Shown: piece by piece, positions 32,580-41,375 of the stretch | How the letters are laid out: each line of letters starts with the position of its first letter | Position numbering within the stretch: the first letter of the stretch is position 1 | Source of the DNA: Micromonospora echinospora | GTDB taxonomy: Bacteria; Actinomycetota; Actinomycetes; Mycobacteriales; Micromonosporaceae | Assembly (NCBI RefSeq): GCF_014203425.1 | Contig: NZ_JACHJC010000001.1 | Location: forward strand, 4,428,001 to 4,492,000 | Direction of reading: 5' to 3' | DNA length: 64,000 nt | Position numbers and translations under genes: made by a program | The notes under the pieces: generated by a model | Databases searched by the model: none | Told to the model about the DNA's origin: nothing | The model's input: the letters and a program-made list of their open reading frames with translations, nothing else

Positions 32580-33275
32580 TCAGGGGGTCAGCAGGGCTCG
32601 CATGCGGGTGATCTCGGCGGACTGCTCGACGGCCACCCCGGTGGCGAACTCCTGCATGGCCTGATCGGCGCCGACCTTCAGCAGGTCGGTGGACATGACG
32701 ATCGCGCCCTGGTGGTGGTCGGTCATCATCCGCACGAAGAGCTTGTCGAACGCCGCGCCGCGGGCGTCCGCGAGCTGCCGCATCGCCTCGGCGGACTGCA
32801 TCCCGCGCATGCTGCCGTGGTCGTGTCCCGGCACGTCGGCGGGCAGGTCGCGGGTGCTGAGCCAGGCACGCAGCAGGCCGACCTCCGGCCCCTGGGCGGC
32901 ACGGATCCGGTCGGCCACGGCGCGGATGCGGGGGTCGGCGGCGCGGTCGGGGGCGAGCGTCGCCATCTCCAGGGCCTGCTCGTGGTGCGGGATCATCATC
33001 CGGACGTACCAGACGTCGAGGCTGTTCCACCGGGGTGTCGACGCTCCCCGCACCTGGTCGGGCGCGCGGGTGGCGGCCGACTCCCCCGGACGGCCGGGGA
33101 CCAGCAGCGGCGGCGCCGAGGGGGTGGCGCTCGCGCTCGGCGCGCCCGTCGCGGCGTTCCCCGCCGCCGTCGGGGGCCGGGTGTCGTCGCGCCCGGCGAG
33201 CGCCAGCCCGCCGATCACCACGAGCATGACGAGCGCTGTGACGCCCACCCACACGCGCGCCTGCCGGCTGGTCAT
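32580..33275 (-). CDS. DUF305 family protein (ferritin-like, copper-associated type)
   Basis: In this 231-residue protein the N terminus is a signal anchor (about 8-27), followed by a Pro/Ala linker and two DUF305 repeats. Their metal-binding signatures are 'YVRMMIPHHEQALEMA' (about 97-112) and 'FVRMMTDHHQGAIVMS' near the C terminus, each with paired His. DUF305 proteins are extracytoplasmic four-helix bundles often linked to copper or metal handling. It is divergent from an LVIVD-repeat protein; a Crp-type palindrome lies between them. Confidence 0.9.
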   Translation of the reverse strand: MTSRQARVWVGVTALVMLVVIGGLALAGRDDTRPPTAAGNAATGAPSASATPSAPPLLVPGRPGESAATRAPDQVRGASTPRWNSLDVWYVRMMIPHHEQALEMATLAPDRAADPRIRAVADRIRAAQGPEVGLLRAWLSTRDLPADVPGHDHGSMRGMQSAEAMRQLADARGAAFDKLFVRMMTDHHQGAIVMSTDLLKVGADQAMQEFATGVAVEQSAEITRMRALLTP

Positions 33276-33333
33276 ACGACGCCTCCTCCGGTCAAGGTGA
33301 AGGCGATCCTATACATAGACAAAAGTTCCCTAG

Positions 33334-33349
33334 TGTGACCCGGGTCACA
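33334..33349. promoter_or_regulatory. Consensus Crp/GlxR-type operator
   Basis: TGTGACCCGGGTCACA is a perfect 16-bp palindrome that equals the Crp/GlxR consensus TGTGA-N6-TCACA. It lies 59-74 bp upstream of the DUF305 start and 65-80 bp upstream of the LVIVD start, so it could control both. Confidence 0.7.
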
Positions 33350-33413
33350 TTGATGACGGTCTCCAATAGGTAAGGTTTGGCGAATCATCATCCCCTTTCG
33401 AAGGGTGTTGCCG

Positions 33414-34865
33414 GTGATCAGCCTCCGCACGTCCCGCACCCGCATCATCAGTCTCGCCGCCGCCGGCCTGCTGCTCGCCGGCGTGGTCGCCGCGCCGCCG
33501 AGCAGCGCCCAGGAGATCCCCCGCGCCCAGGCCGCGCCGGCCACCGTGGACAGCGCCGTCCCCGGTGTCGACGAGATCTCCAGCAGCCCCAACCTGCGGC
33601 AGGTGGCAAACCTGCCGAAGCAGGCGCCGTTCGACACCTCCGCCGCCCTCGGCACCGACATCGCCTTCCAGGGTCGGTACGCGTTCGTCGGCAACTACGA
33701 CGGGTTCGTCATCTACGACATCCTGCGGCCGAGCCGCCCGACGATCGTGTCGCAGGTGCTCTGCCCCGGCTCGCAGAACGACATCTCGGTCCACGGCGAC
33801 CTGCTCTTCCTGTCCACCGACTCCTCCCGCAGCGACGACTCGTGCGCCAGCACCAGCCAGCCGGCGTCGGTGAAGGAGTCCTGGGAGGGCATCAAGATCT
33901 TCGACATCCGCGACAAGCGCAACCCGCGCTACATCAAGTCGGTCGAGACGGCGTGCGGCTCGCACACCCACACGCTCGTGCCCGGCAAGGACAAGCGCAA
34001 CGTCTACCTGTACGTCTCGTCGTACAGCCCGCGCGCCGAGTTCCCGGACTGCCAGCCGCCGCACGACTCCATCTCCATCGTCAAGGTGCCGGTGAAGAAC
34101 CCCACCACGGCCTCGGTGGTCGCCACGCCGAACCTGTTCCCGGACGGCGGATACCCGGGCATCCCGGGCCAGACGTCGGCCACCACCGGCTGCCACGACA
34201 TCACCGCGTACCCGGCGAAGGACCTGGCCGCCGGCGCGTGCATGGGTGACGGTGTCCTGCTGGACATCAAGAACCGTGAGGCGCCCCGGGTGATCGAGCG
34301 GGTGACCGACGCCGAGAACTTCGCATTCTGGCACTCGGCCACGTTCAACAACTCCGGCACCAAGGTCGTCTTCACCGACGAGCTGGGCGGCGGCGGCGCG
34401 GCCACCTGCAACGAGGTGGTCGGCCCGAAGCGCGGCGCGGACGCCATCTACGACATCACCGGCCGCGGTGACGCGCGCAAGCTGGAGTTCCGCAGCTACT
34501 ACAAGATCCCGCGCGCCAACACCGACACCGAGAACTGCGTGGCTCACAACGGCTCGCTGATTCCGGTGCCCGGCCGCGACATCATGGTGCAGGCGTGGTA
34601 CCAGGGCGGCATCTCGGTGTGGGACTTCACCAACTCCCGCAAGCCGACGGAGATCGCCTACTGGGAGCGCGGTCCGCTGGACGCCTCGCAGCTGCGCACC
34701 GGCGGGTCCTGGTCGGCGTACTGGTACAACGGCCACATCTACTCCAGCGACATCCAGAAGGGACTGGACGTGCTGGAGCTGCGTGACCCCCGTACCTGGC
34801 TGGCGCAGTTCCTGCTGGTTCCCGAGCTGAACGTGCAGACCCAGGCGGGCTACCTGAGCTGGTGA
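33414..34865 (+). CDS. Secreted LVIVD-repeat beta-propeller protein
   Basis: The 483-residue protein has a Sec signal peptide (MISLRTSRTRIISLAAAGLLLAGVVAA) and repeats of the LVIVD type (AFVGNYDGFVIYDI, EGIKIFDIRD, GDGVLLDIKN, GGISVWDFTN, GLDVLELRD), which fold as a beta-propeller. Four or more Cys in the middle may form disulfides. GTG 33414 fits an AAGGG box nine bases upstream; GTG 33405 would overlap it. That box lies in a 5-bp hairpin (CCCTT/AAGGG). No enzymatic motif is seen; extracellular binding role likely. Confidence 0.88.
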   Translation: MISLRTSRTRIISLAAAGLLLAGVVAAPPSSAQEIPRAQAAPATVDSAVPGVDEISSSPNLRQVANLPKQAPFDTSAALGTDIAFQGRYAFVGNYDGFVIYDILRPSRPTIVSQVLCPGSQNDISVHGDLLFLSTDSSRSDDSCASTSQPASVKESWEGIKIFDIRDKRNPRYIKSVETACGSHTHTLVPGKDKRNVYLYVSSYSPRAEFPDCQPPHDSISIVKVPVKNPTTASVVATPNLFPDGGYPGIPGQTSATTGCHDITAYPAKDLAAGACMGDGVLLDIKNREAPRVIERVTDAENFAFWHSATFNNSGTKVVFTDELGGGGAATCNEVVGPKRGADAIYDITGRGDARKLEFRSYYKIPRANTDTENCVAHNGSLIPVPGRDIMVQAWYQGGISVWDFTNSRKPTEIAYWERGPLDASQLRTGGSWSAYWYNGHIYSSDIQKGLDVLELRDPRTWLAQFLLVPELNVQTQAGYLSW

Positions 34866-34880
34866 CCCGCTGACCCGTCC

Positions 34881-34917
34881 CGGGCCCGGCGCTCCCCTCG
34901 CGGGGACGCCGGGCCCG
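34881..34917 (+). terminator. Terminator after the LVIVD gene
   Basis: A perfect 11-bp stem (CGGGCCCGGCG / CGCCGGGCCCG) with a 15-nt loop lies 15 bp after the stop codon. Confidence 0.65.
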
Positions 34918-34977
34918 GCGCGTGCGGCGGCCCGGAAACCCCTGGCCGCGCCGGCCGCCGCGGGCGATCCTGTCTGC

Positions 34978-35406
34978 GTGAAGCGGTACGTGAGCGACCC
35001 GCTCGACGGCGCCGACGTCGTGCTCGTCGGGCTCTTCCCGGCCAAGGACAAGGACTACGAGGCCCGACTCGACCGGCTCGCCGCCGTGGCCGAGGAACGC
35101 GGCGCCCGGGTGGTGGGCCGGTTCGCGCAACGCCGAGGCGTCTCCGACCGGTGGCACGCGCGTCCCGGCGGAGCTACCCGAATGTCCCGGCCGTTCTCCC
35201 GCCGGACGCTGCTGACGCACGGCAGGCTCCGCGAGATCGCCGAGGCGTGCCGGGAGGCCGGCGTCGACGTCGCCGTCTTCGTGAACACCCTGACACCGGT
35301 TCAGCGGACCGTGCTCGCCGACCTGCTGGGCTGCCTCGTGATCAGCGGCGACGACCTCGGCCGGAGCGGTCCACCTGGCCCGGATCAGCTCATCGGCAGG
35401 CGGTAG
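34978..35406 (+). CDS. Stand-alone HflX N-terminal-domain-like protein
   Basis: The 142-residue protein has the layout of the GTP-binding HflX N-terminal domain: 'DVVLVGLFPAKDKDYEARLDRLAAVAEERGARVVGRFAQRR', then a helix-rich part and 'VDVAVFVNTLTPVQRTVLADLLGCLVI'. The G domain of HflX is missing. HflX uses this region to bind the ribosome near the peptidyl-transferase centre, so an orphan copy could act as a ribosome-binding factor. The GTG has no ribosome-binding site and may be leaderless. Its end overlaps the convergent gene by 22 bp. Confidence 0.65.
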   Translation: MKRYVSDPLDGADVVLVGLFPAKDKDYEARLDRLAAVAEERGARVVGRFAQRRGVSDRWHARPGGATRMSRPFSRRTLLTHGRLREIAEACREAGVDVAVFVNTLTPVQRTVLADLLGCLVISGDDLGRSGPPGPDQLIGRR

Positions 35407-36377
35407 TCGCGGGCGCCGCCACCGGCCGTGACCACCCGCACCTCGCCGCTGCGCAGCCCGTACGTGACCGACCAGCGGGTGTGCGACTGGCGTACCGCGT
35501 TCAGCAGCCGCAGCGCCCCGGCCGCGTCGACCACCCCACCGGTGCGGTCCAGCTCCTTCGCCAGCACCCCGTACCGGCGGTCCTGGCGCAGTTCCCGGTC
35601 CGGCACCCCGACGGCCGGCACGTTCGTCAGCGCCTGCCACGGGCCGCTCCGCCGGTCCACTGTCATCTCCCCGTCGACGAACTCCACCACCGCGGACGCG
35701 CCGGTCGCGTCGGCCAGCAGGTAGTGCAGCGGCGGCCCGCCGTCGAAGTCCAGGTTGTAGCGCTTGAACACGGCGACCGCCTCGTCCACGGTGGCGGCCG
35801 AGTCGAGCACCAGGCGCAGGATGCGCACCGAGCCCACCTTCGGCAGGCCGGGCACCGGCTCGGCGCGCGCCCCGTCGTCGGCGGCCAGCCCGACCGCGAG
35901 ACCCCGCTCGTTCATGCCGTCGAACGGCAGCAGCGGCGCGTCGAGCAGCCGCCGGTCCCCCGTCGGGTCGGCGGCCACGCCCAGGTAGGAGATGTCCACG
36001 AGGGAGATCGAGGCGTACCCGTCCGGCGGGTCGGTGCGCAGCACCAGCGCGGGGTTCGGCTCCCAGTCGAAGTTGCGGGCGAACATCGGCCGCTCCCGGT
36101 CGCCGAGCGCGGCGAACAGCGAGCAGCCGAACGGGCTCGGCGGCGTCGACCCGGCCAGCCCGGCGGTCGGGTCGTAGTCGCCGTCGTACGTCATCTCGTA
36201 CATCGGCAGGTCGTCGACCTTGCGGAGGCTGGCCAGCGTCCGCTCGACCTGCCCCGGGTCCTGCCGCGAGGCGGTCGGCGAGCCGGCCGCGGCCGGCGGG
36301 TCGGACCGGCGGCTCTCCCCGCAGGCCGTGCCGAGCAGGAGCAGCGCGAGCCCGCCGGCGATGAGGGTCCTCCGCAT
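35385..36377 (-). CDS. Ntn-hydrolase lipoprotein (choloylglycine/acyl-amidase type)
   Basis: The 330-residue protein has a lipoprotein signal (MRRTLIAGG... lipobox LLGTAC, Cys19). The mature part has the Ntn layout with FGCSLFA (catalytic Cys, near residue 84), ARNFDWEPN (Arg/Asp) and downstream 'PFDGMNERGLAVGLAADDG', as in bile-salt hydrolases, penicillin V acylases and acid-ceramidase-like enzymes. It probably cleaves linear amides outside the cell, for example acyl-homoserine lactones or lipid amides. Substrate is unknown. Confidence 0.85.
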   Translation of the reverse strand: MRRTLIAGGLALLLLGTACGESRRSDPPAAAGSPTASRQDPGQVERTLASLRKVDDLPMYEMTYDGDYDPTAGLAGSTPPSPFGCSLFAALGDRERPMFARNFDWEPNPALVLRTDPPDGYASISLVDISYLGVAADPTGDRRLLDAPLLPFDGMNERGLAVGLAADDGARAEPVPGLPKVGSVRILRLVLDSAATVDEAVAVFKRYNLDFDGGPPLHYLLADATGASAVVEFVDGEMTVDRRSGPWQALTNVPAVGVPDRELRQDRRYGVLAKELDRTGGVVDAAGALRLLNAVRQSHTRWSVTYGLRSGEVRVVTAGGGARDYRLPMS

Positions 36378-36425
36378 GACAGCGACGCTAGAAGAGGCGT
36401 CCGCCGATGTCCATTCGGGACCCGG

Positions 36426-36899
36426 TCAGCTCCGCACGACGGCGAACATCCAGCAGCCGTACACGACGTTGCGGCTGTGCAGCAGGTCCACCGCCGGGTC
36501 GGCGAACAGCTCCGCGATCACCGCCTCCGGGTCGCCGCCGTCGTGTCGCCGTCCGCCTACGATGCGGCCCCGGCTGTCGTACGCGCGCAGCACCTGCTCC
36601 CGTCCGCGCCACTGGGACGGGTACGCCGTCACGTCGTCCGGGCCGGCGCAGCCGGCGGCGTGCGCGAACACCGGCCCCACCTCGCGGTACGGGCTCGGCG
36701 GCAGCGGCGGGGCGTACCCGAACAGCAGCAGCGCCTCGTCGGGCCGGGCGTCGCGCAGGCAGCAGCGCAGCGGCTCGCCGCCGGTGGCACGCCGGTGCTC
36801 GGGCGGCTGCCCGGTGGCGTCGCGGCCGGTACGGTGCAGCTCGGCGAGTGTCCCGGCGGGCAGCGGGCGGATCCGGAACGCGGTACGGGTGGTCGTCAC
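36426..36899 (-). CDS. DUF1203 family protein
   Basis: The 157-residue protein starts at GTG 36899 with TTTRTAFRIRPLPAG. Typical DUF1203 segments are RCCLRDARPDEALLLFGY, 'PYREVGPVFAHAAGC' and 'WRGREQVLRAYDSRGRIVGGRRH', near-constant in the family. No catalytic mechanism is established for it. It is soluble and monocistronic. The start is uncertain because no strong ribosome-binding site is seen. Confidence 0.8.
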   Translation of the reverse strand: MTTTRTAFRIRPLPAGTLAELHRTGRDATGQPPEHRRATGGEPLRCCLRDARPDEALLLFGYAPPLPPSPYREVGPVFAHAAGCAGPDDVTAYPSQWRGREQVLRAYDSRGRIVGGRRHDGGDPEAVIAELFADPAVDLLHSRNVVYGCWMFAVVRS

Positions 36900-37021
36900 G
36901 GTCCCAGCCTGGCGCGGCCCGGACCGCGGCGCTGGCGGTGATCGGACCTGGCATTCGGGTGTCGTGAGATTGAGCGCGGAACGGGCATCCGTCGGCCGCA
37001 TCCCGCGCCGACAATGGCCGG

Positions 37022-37897
37022 ATGGACGTCGACGACTACCGCGCCCACTCCCCGTACAGCGATCCCCGCCATCACGCGGCGCTGCTCGACGCCGTACCGG
37101 CCGACCTGCCCACAGTCGCGGCGACCGCCCGCAACGTGATCATCCACTACCGCGCCGGCGGCGTGGAGCTGCCGGACATCCGCCAGGCCGAGGTGAACCT
37201 GCGCTGGATGGACCGCATCCTCGACGCCGACCAGTCGCGGTTCCCGCTGCCGCTGACCGCCGAGCGCCCGGCCGCCGAGCGGGTCGCCGGCTGCTGCCGG
37301 GACCACACGCTGCTCACGGTCGCGGCGCTGCGCCAGCACGGCATCCCGGCCCGCAGCCGGGTCGGCTTCGTGAGCTACTTCCTGCCCGGCTGGCACCACG
37401 ACCACGTGCTCGCCGAGTGGTGGAACGGAGAGCGCTGGGTCTGGTCCGACCCGGAGCTGGACCCGGCCGGCGACCAGCCGTTCGACGGCTACGACATCGA
37501 CCCGGAGGCGGGGCACTTCGAGTCGGCGGCCCGGGTGTGGCTGGCGTACCGGGCGGGCCGGATCGACCCGGACACCTACGGCGTGGACCCGTCGGTGCCG
37601 ATTCGGGGCGACTGGCTCATCCACGACTACGTGCTGCTGGAGCTGGCCCACCGGCACAAGGACGAGGTGCTGCTCTGGGACGAGTTCGGGGCGATGACCG
37701 AGGACCTGACCGCCGCCGATCTTCCGCTCGTCGACGAGGTCGCCACGCTGCTGGTGGCGGCCGACCGCGGCGACGCCGCCGCCGAGCGGGAGCTGACCCG
37801 GCGGTACGCCTCGGACGCCCGGTTGCGTCCGGGGCCGACGGTCCACTGCGCCGACCCGGTCTCCGGCGTGACCGCCGACGTGGACCTGCGGCGCTGA
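37022..37897 (+). CDS. Transglutaminase-like protein
   Basis: The 291-residue protein has the transglutaminase/arylamine-N-acetyltransferase-like catalytic triad in order: Cys in VAGCCRDHT (about 93), His in WHHDHVLAEWW (about 127) and Asp in WVWSDPELD (about 142). No signal peptide is visible, so it is cytoplasmic. Members of this group act as proteases or peptide-modifying enzymes. The stop is seven bases from the convergent asnB stop. Confidence 0.85.
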   Translation: MDVDDYRAHSPYSDPRHHAALLDAVPADLPTVAATARNVIIHYRAGGVELPDIRQAEVNLRWMDRILDADQSRFPLPLTAERPAAERVAGCCRDHTLLTVAALRQHGIPARSRVGFVSYFLPGWHHDHVLAEWWNGERWVWSDPELDPAGDQPFDGYDIDPEAGHFESAARVWLAYRAGRIDPDTYGVDPSVPIRGDWLIHDYVLLELAHRHKDEVLLWDEFGAMTEDLTAADLPLVDEVATLLVAADRGDAAAERELTRRYASDARLRPGPTVHCADPVSGVTADVDLRR

Positions 37898-37903
37898 CCC
37901 GGC

Positions 37904-39514
37904 TCACCCGGGCAGGGGCGCCTCGTCGCCTCGGGTGCGGCGCGGGTTGACCAGCCGCCGGACCATCGGCGCGGCGTTCCACCGGGCCGCGCCGACCAGG
38001 TCCCGGGCGTGTTCCAGCACCGTGTAGTCAGGCCGGGCCATGCCCTCGGCGATGGCCCGGTCGAGGTCGTTGCCGCACCGGGTGAGCACGCTGTCGAAGT
38101 CCCGCCGGACCGGTTCCAGCAGGTCGTAGCCGAAGGAGCGGTGCAGCCGGGCGAACAGTGGCTTGTAGAGGCGGGTCCGCTCGTGCAGGCCCGACGAGTA
38201 CGACATCGGGTTCTTCGGCCGCTGCCGGACGTAGCCGGGCAGCAGATCGGCGAAGGCCTGCCGGACGATCCACTTCTCCTGCCCGTCGCGCAGCTTGAGG
38301 TCCAGCGGCAGCCGCATGGCCAGCTCGACGACGCTGAGGTCGAGGAACGGCACCCGCGCCTCCACGCCGTGCGCCATGCTGGCCCGGTCCACCCGTTGCA
38401 GCTCGGTCCGGCACAGGTTGCGGATCTTGTGCAGGAACAGCCGGCGGGACCGCTCCGGCCCGACCTGGTGGTACATCGGGTAGCCGCCGAACAGTTCGTC
38501 GGAGCCGTCGCCGGTGAGCACCACCCGTACGCCCAGCTCGCGCAGCCGCCGGAAGATCGGCACCGAGACGACGGCGTTGATGATGTCGCCGTACTCGGTC
38601 AGCTCGGAGACCCGGATCGCCTCGCGTACGTCGGCCAGCCGGATGTCGCGTGGGCGCAGCTCGATCACCTCGTGCGGCACGCCGAGGTCGGCGGCGAGCC
38701 GCCGGGCGTACGCGACGTCCGGGCTCTCCGGCACGCCGATGGTGACCGCCACGCAGTCCGGGTGCAGTTCCCGGGCGTGCAGCAGCGCCAGCGAGCTGTC
38801 CAGGCCGCCGGAGAGCACCACGCCGACGGTGAGGTCGGTGTCCAGCCGGGTCCGCATCGCGTCGGTGAGCGCGACGCGGACCAGCAGGGCCGCCTCGTCC
38901 GGGTCGTCGATCACCGGCAGGCCGTCGCCGAGGGTGAGCAGGTCGACGTGCGGACGCGGCCGGACCGGCCCGCCGGGTTCGACCCAGCCGTGATGTCCGG
39001 GCGCCACCTCGCTGATCGGCGCGCCGTGCCCGACCAGCGCCTTGACCTCGGAGGCGAGTTGCAGGCAGCCGGGCAGGCGGGACCAGTACAGGGGCTTGAC
39101 CCCGAGCGGGTCCCGGGCCAGGTACGCCCGCCCGCTGTCCCGCTCGACGATGACGAACGCGTACTCCCCGCGCAGCCGGCGTACCGCGTTCTCGCCCCAC
39201 TGGCGGAATGCGGTCAGCACCACCTCGGTGTCGCCGGTGGTGCGGAACTCATGCCCGAGCCGGGTCAGCTCGGCACGCAGCTCGTGGTGGTTGAAGATCT
39301 CGCCGTTGAAGCAGAGCAGGTGCCGCTCGTCCGGCGACATCCAGGGCTGCGTGGACCGCTCCCGGTCCACGATCCGCAACCGCCGTACGCCGGCGAGCAG
39401 GCCGTTCTCCTGGCGGGTCTCGGTGACCTCACCGCGCGGCGCGAGCGCGGCGAGCATCCGGCGGAAGGTGGCCGGGTCGGCCTCGGGGCCGATGCTCAGC
39501 GCGATGCCGCACAC
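37904..39514 (-). CDS. asnB: Asparagine synthase (glutamine-hydrolysing) AsnB
   Basis: The 536-residue enzyme has an N-terminal glutaminase domain (Cys2 in MCGIALS, RLRIVD, CFNGEIFNHHELR) and a C-terminal synthetase domain with VVLSGGLDSSLALL (ATP pyrophosphatase loop) and VLTGDGSDELFGGYPMY. It makes Asn from Asp, Gln and ATP. GTG at 39514 lies only four bases after the stop of the DUF5715 gene, so the two are one operon. Many actinomycetes have extra AsnB copies in natural-product or peptide-modification loci, and the pairing here is unusual. Confidence 0.9.
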   Translation of the reverse strand: MCGIALSIGPEADPATFRRMLAALAPRGEVTETRQENGLLAGVRRLRIVDRERSTQPWMSPDERHLLCFNGEIFNHHELRAELTRLGHEFRTTGDTEVVLTAFRQWGENAVRRLRGEYAFVIVERDSGRAYLARDPLGVKPLYWSRLPGCLQLASEVKALVGHGAPISEVAPGHHGWVEPGGPVRPRPHVDLLTLGDGLPVIDDPDEAALLVRVALTDAMRTRLDTDLTVGVVLSGGLDSSLALLHARELHPDCVAVTIGVPESPDVAYARRLAADLGVPHEVIELRPRDIRLADVREAIRVSELTEYGDIINAVVSVPIFRRLRELGVRVVLTGDGSDELFGGYPMYHQVGPERSRRLFLHKIRNLCRTELQRVDRASMAHGVEARVPFLDLSVVELAMRLPLDLKLRDGQEKWIVRQAFADLLPGYVRQRPKNPMSYSSGLHERTRLYKPLFARLHRSFGYDLLEPVRRDFDSVLTRCGNDLDRAIAEGMARPDYTVLEHARDLVGAARWNAAPMVRRLVNPRRTRGDEAPLPG

Positions 39515-39518
39515 CGGG

Positions 39519-40478
39519 TCACACCCCCATCTCGGCCTCGTACGCCCGCCGGTAGCGGCGGCGGGCGTCCGGGGCGAGACACACGTGCCAGGCCTGTCCC
39601 TCGTCGACCACGTTCACCTCGCCCGCGTCCTGGCGGGCCAGCAGCAGTCCGGCGAGGGCCGAACGGGCGTCGAAGCGCTCGTACCACTCCAGCTCGACGT
39701 CGGCGGCCCAGCCGAGGCAGTGCCCGCTGGGCACCATCGCGGCGTACCCGAGGCGGCGCAACCGGTACTGGTGCTCGGCGCTGCGGGCCAGGCTGGTCAC
39801 CCAGAGCGGCGGCGTGCGGTCCGGGGCGACGGCCGCGAACTCCCGGGCCAGGTCGTTGAGGAACGCGATCATCTCGCGGCGGGCCCGGCGGAACAGCAGA
39901 CCGGCGGTACGCGGCGTGGCGTCCGGAAGCAGCCGCCGCCGCACCGCGCGCAGGCCCCGCCCCACGACCGTGGCGGCCTGCTCCTGATAGCGGAACTCGA
40001 TCAGCCCGCGCCGGCGCAGCCACTCCAGGTCGACCAGTTCGGCGCTGGTGCGGACCTGGTCGTCGGTGAGGAACGTCGGGGCGTCCCGCCACCAGAGCAC
40101 GTCGACGCGGGACAGCAGGTAGATCCGTACCAGCGCGGTGAGGTCCTGCGCCGAGCTGCGCGCGTTGGGCTGGTAGCGGGCCATCTCCAGCAGCAGCGTC
40201 TCGCGGGCCCCGATCAGCCCCTGGGGCGTGGCGTCGAGGACGGCGGCGATGGCCGGCTCGCGCAGCCGCTGGTCGAGCAGCACCTGGCGGGCGGTTGCCG
40301 ACGGCGCGTCGGCCAGCGCGCCCACCTCGACCAGGAGTTCCGCCACCGCCGCCCGGTACGCGGACAGGTCCGGCGCGGCATCGGAGCGCCGGCCGGCGGC
40401 GGGCACCCGGCGGGCGGGAGCGGTGGACGTGACGGCGGGACCGGGCTGGCGACCGGGGCTGCGGCTGGGCACTCGCAT
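39519..40478 (-). CDS. DUF5715 family protein with M15-peptidase motif
   Basis: The 319-residue protein has a Ser/Pro-rich N terminus, a helical middle ('LVRIYLLSRVDVLWWRDAPTFL', 'MIAFLNDLAREFAAV') and a C-terminal segment that carries PSGHCLGWAADVE, the SxHxxGxAxD zinc signature of peptidase family M15. A Cys and another His (WHVCLAP) follow. Family members are annotated as DUF5715; a cell-wall or peptide hydrolase activity is inferred from the motif. It is translated just ahead of asnB, probably from one mRNA. Confidence 0.8.
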   Translation of the reverse strand: MRVPSRSPGRQPGPAVTSTAPARRVPAAGRRSDAAPDLSAYRAAVAELLVEVGALADAPSATARQVLLDQRLREPAIAAVLDATPQGLIGARETLLLEMARYQPNARSSAQDLTALVRIYLLSRVDVLWWRDAPTFLTDDQVRTSAELVDLEWLRRRGLIEFRYQEQAATVVGRGLRAVRRRLLPDATPRTAGLLFRRARREMIAFLNDLAREFAAVAPDRTPPLWVTSLARSAEHQYRLRRLGYAAMVPSGHCLGWAADVELEWYERFDARSALAGLLLARQDAGEVNVVDEGQAWHVCLAPDARRRYRRAYEAEMGV

Positions 40479-40544
40479 GGTCTCCGTCCCCTCTCGGTCG
40501 GGACACGGCGTGACGTGATCTGCGCACACCGTAATTACCGAAGG

Positions 40545-40559
40545 GGGAGAGAATCTCCC
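40545..40559 (-). terminator. Short hairpin after the PEP-mutase gene
   Basis: On the minus strand a 6-bp stem GGGAGA/TCTCCC with a 3-nt loop, followed by CCCTT, lies 22 bp beyond the stop at 40581. Confidence 0.4.
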
Positions 40560-40580
40560 ATTTCTGGCGAAGGCGCCCGA

Positions 40581-41375
40581 TCAGGTGGCGAACCGACGCG
40601 TTCGTTCCTGCACCTCGTCGTATCCGGGCGGCGCCGGCAGTCCCGCGTCGTGCCCGGCGGCGATCGCGTCCGCGAGGTGCAGCGCCGCGCCGAGGGCCGC
40701 CCGGAACAGCAGCGAGCCGGTGCTGACCCGGGCCGCGCCGAGCCGGCCCAGGGCGGCCGGGTCCGGGCCGCCCGGCCGGTACAGCACGTTCACCGGCAAC
40801 CCCGCCTCGGCCGCCAGGACGCCCACCAGGTCGTCTGGTAAGCCGGGCACGAACAGGCCGTCCGCGCCGGCTGCACGGAACACCGCCGCTCGCCGCTGCG
40901 CCTCGCCCAGCGGCGACGGCACGTCCAGCCACCAGGCGTCGGTGCGGGCGTTGACGAAGATCCCCGGGACGGCCGCGCGGACCGCCGCGATAGTGGCGGC
41001 GACGTGCTCCGCGGGGGCCAGGCACCCGTCCGGGCGGCCGTCCTCCAGGTTCACGCCGACCACGCCGAGGGCGGCCAGCTCGCCGACGTAGCGCGCCACC
41101 TCGGCCGGGTCGTCGTGGAAGCCGTCCTCGATGTCGACGGTGAGCAGCGCCGGCAGGCGCCGCAGCCGGTACGCCAGCTCCAGCGTCTCGGCCCGGGTCG
41201 CGCGGACCGCGTCGGGCCGGCCGGCGGCCGCCGCGACGCCCAGGCTCGTCGTGCCGATCGCCGGGAATCCCCGGTCGGCGAGCGCCGCGGCGGACGCGTG
41301 GTCCCAGGCGTTCGGCAGCAGCAGCGGGTCGCCGGGCCGGTGCAGCTCACGGAACGCGCGGTACCTGTCGGTCAT
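40581..41375 (-). CDS. PEP mutase / isocitrate lyase superfamily enzyme
   Basis: The 264-residue protein shows 'LLLPNAWDHASAAALADRGFPAIGTTSLGVA' at the start, DIEDGFHDDP and GVNLEDG (Mg2+-binding Asp/Glu residues) and IFVNARTDAWW, as in oxaloacetate decarboxylase, 2-methylisocitrate lyase and PEP mutase relatives. The exact reaction is unknown. Its ATG overlaps the stop of the P450 gene (41372-41375), so the two proteins are made together, and both should answer to the ArsR-type operator upstream of the P450. Confidence 0.88.
   Translation of the reverse strand: MTDRYRAFRELHRPGDPLLLPNAWDHASAAALADRGFPAIGTTSLGVAAAAGRPDAVRATRAETLELAYRLRRLPALLTVDIEDGFHDDPAEVARYVGELAALGVVGVNLEDGRPDGCLAPAEHVAATIAAVRAAVPGIFVNARTDAWWLDVPSPLGEAQRRAAVFRAAGADGLFVPGLPDDLVGVLAAEAGLPVNVLYRPGGPDPAALGRLGAARVSTGSLLFRAALGAALHLADAIAAGHDAGLPAPPGYDEVQERTRRFAT

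Noticed and set aside
30838..33252. 804-codon minus-strand frame over the kinase and DUF305
   Set aside because: Low-complexity Arg/Gly/His-rich shadow crossing two real genes in other frames.
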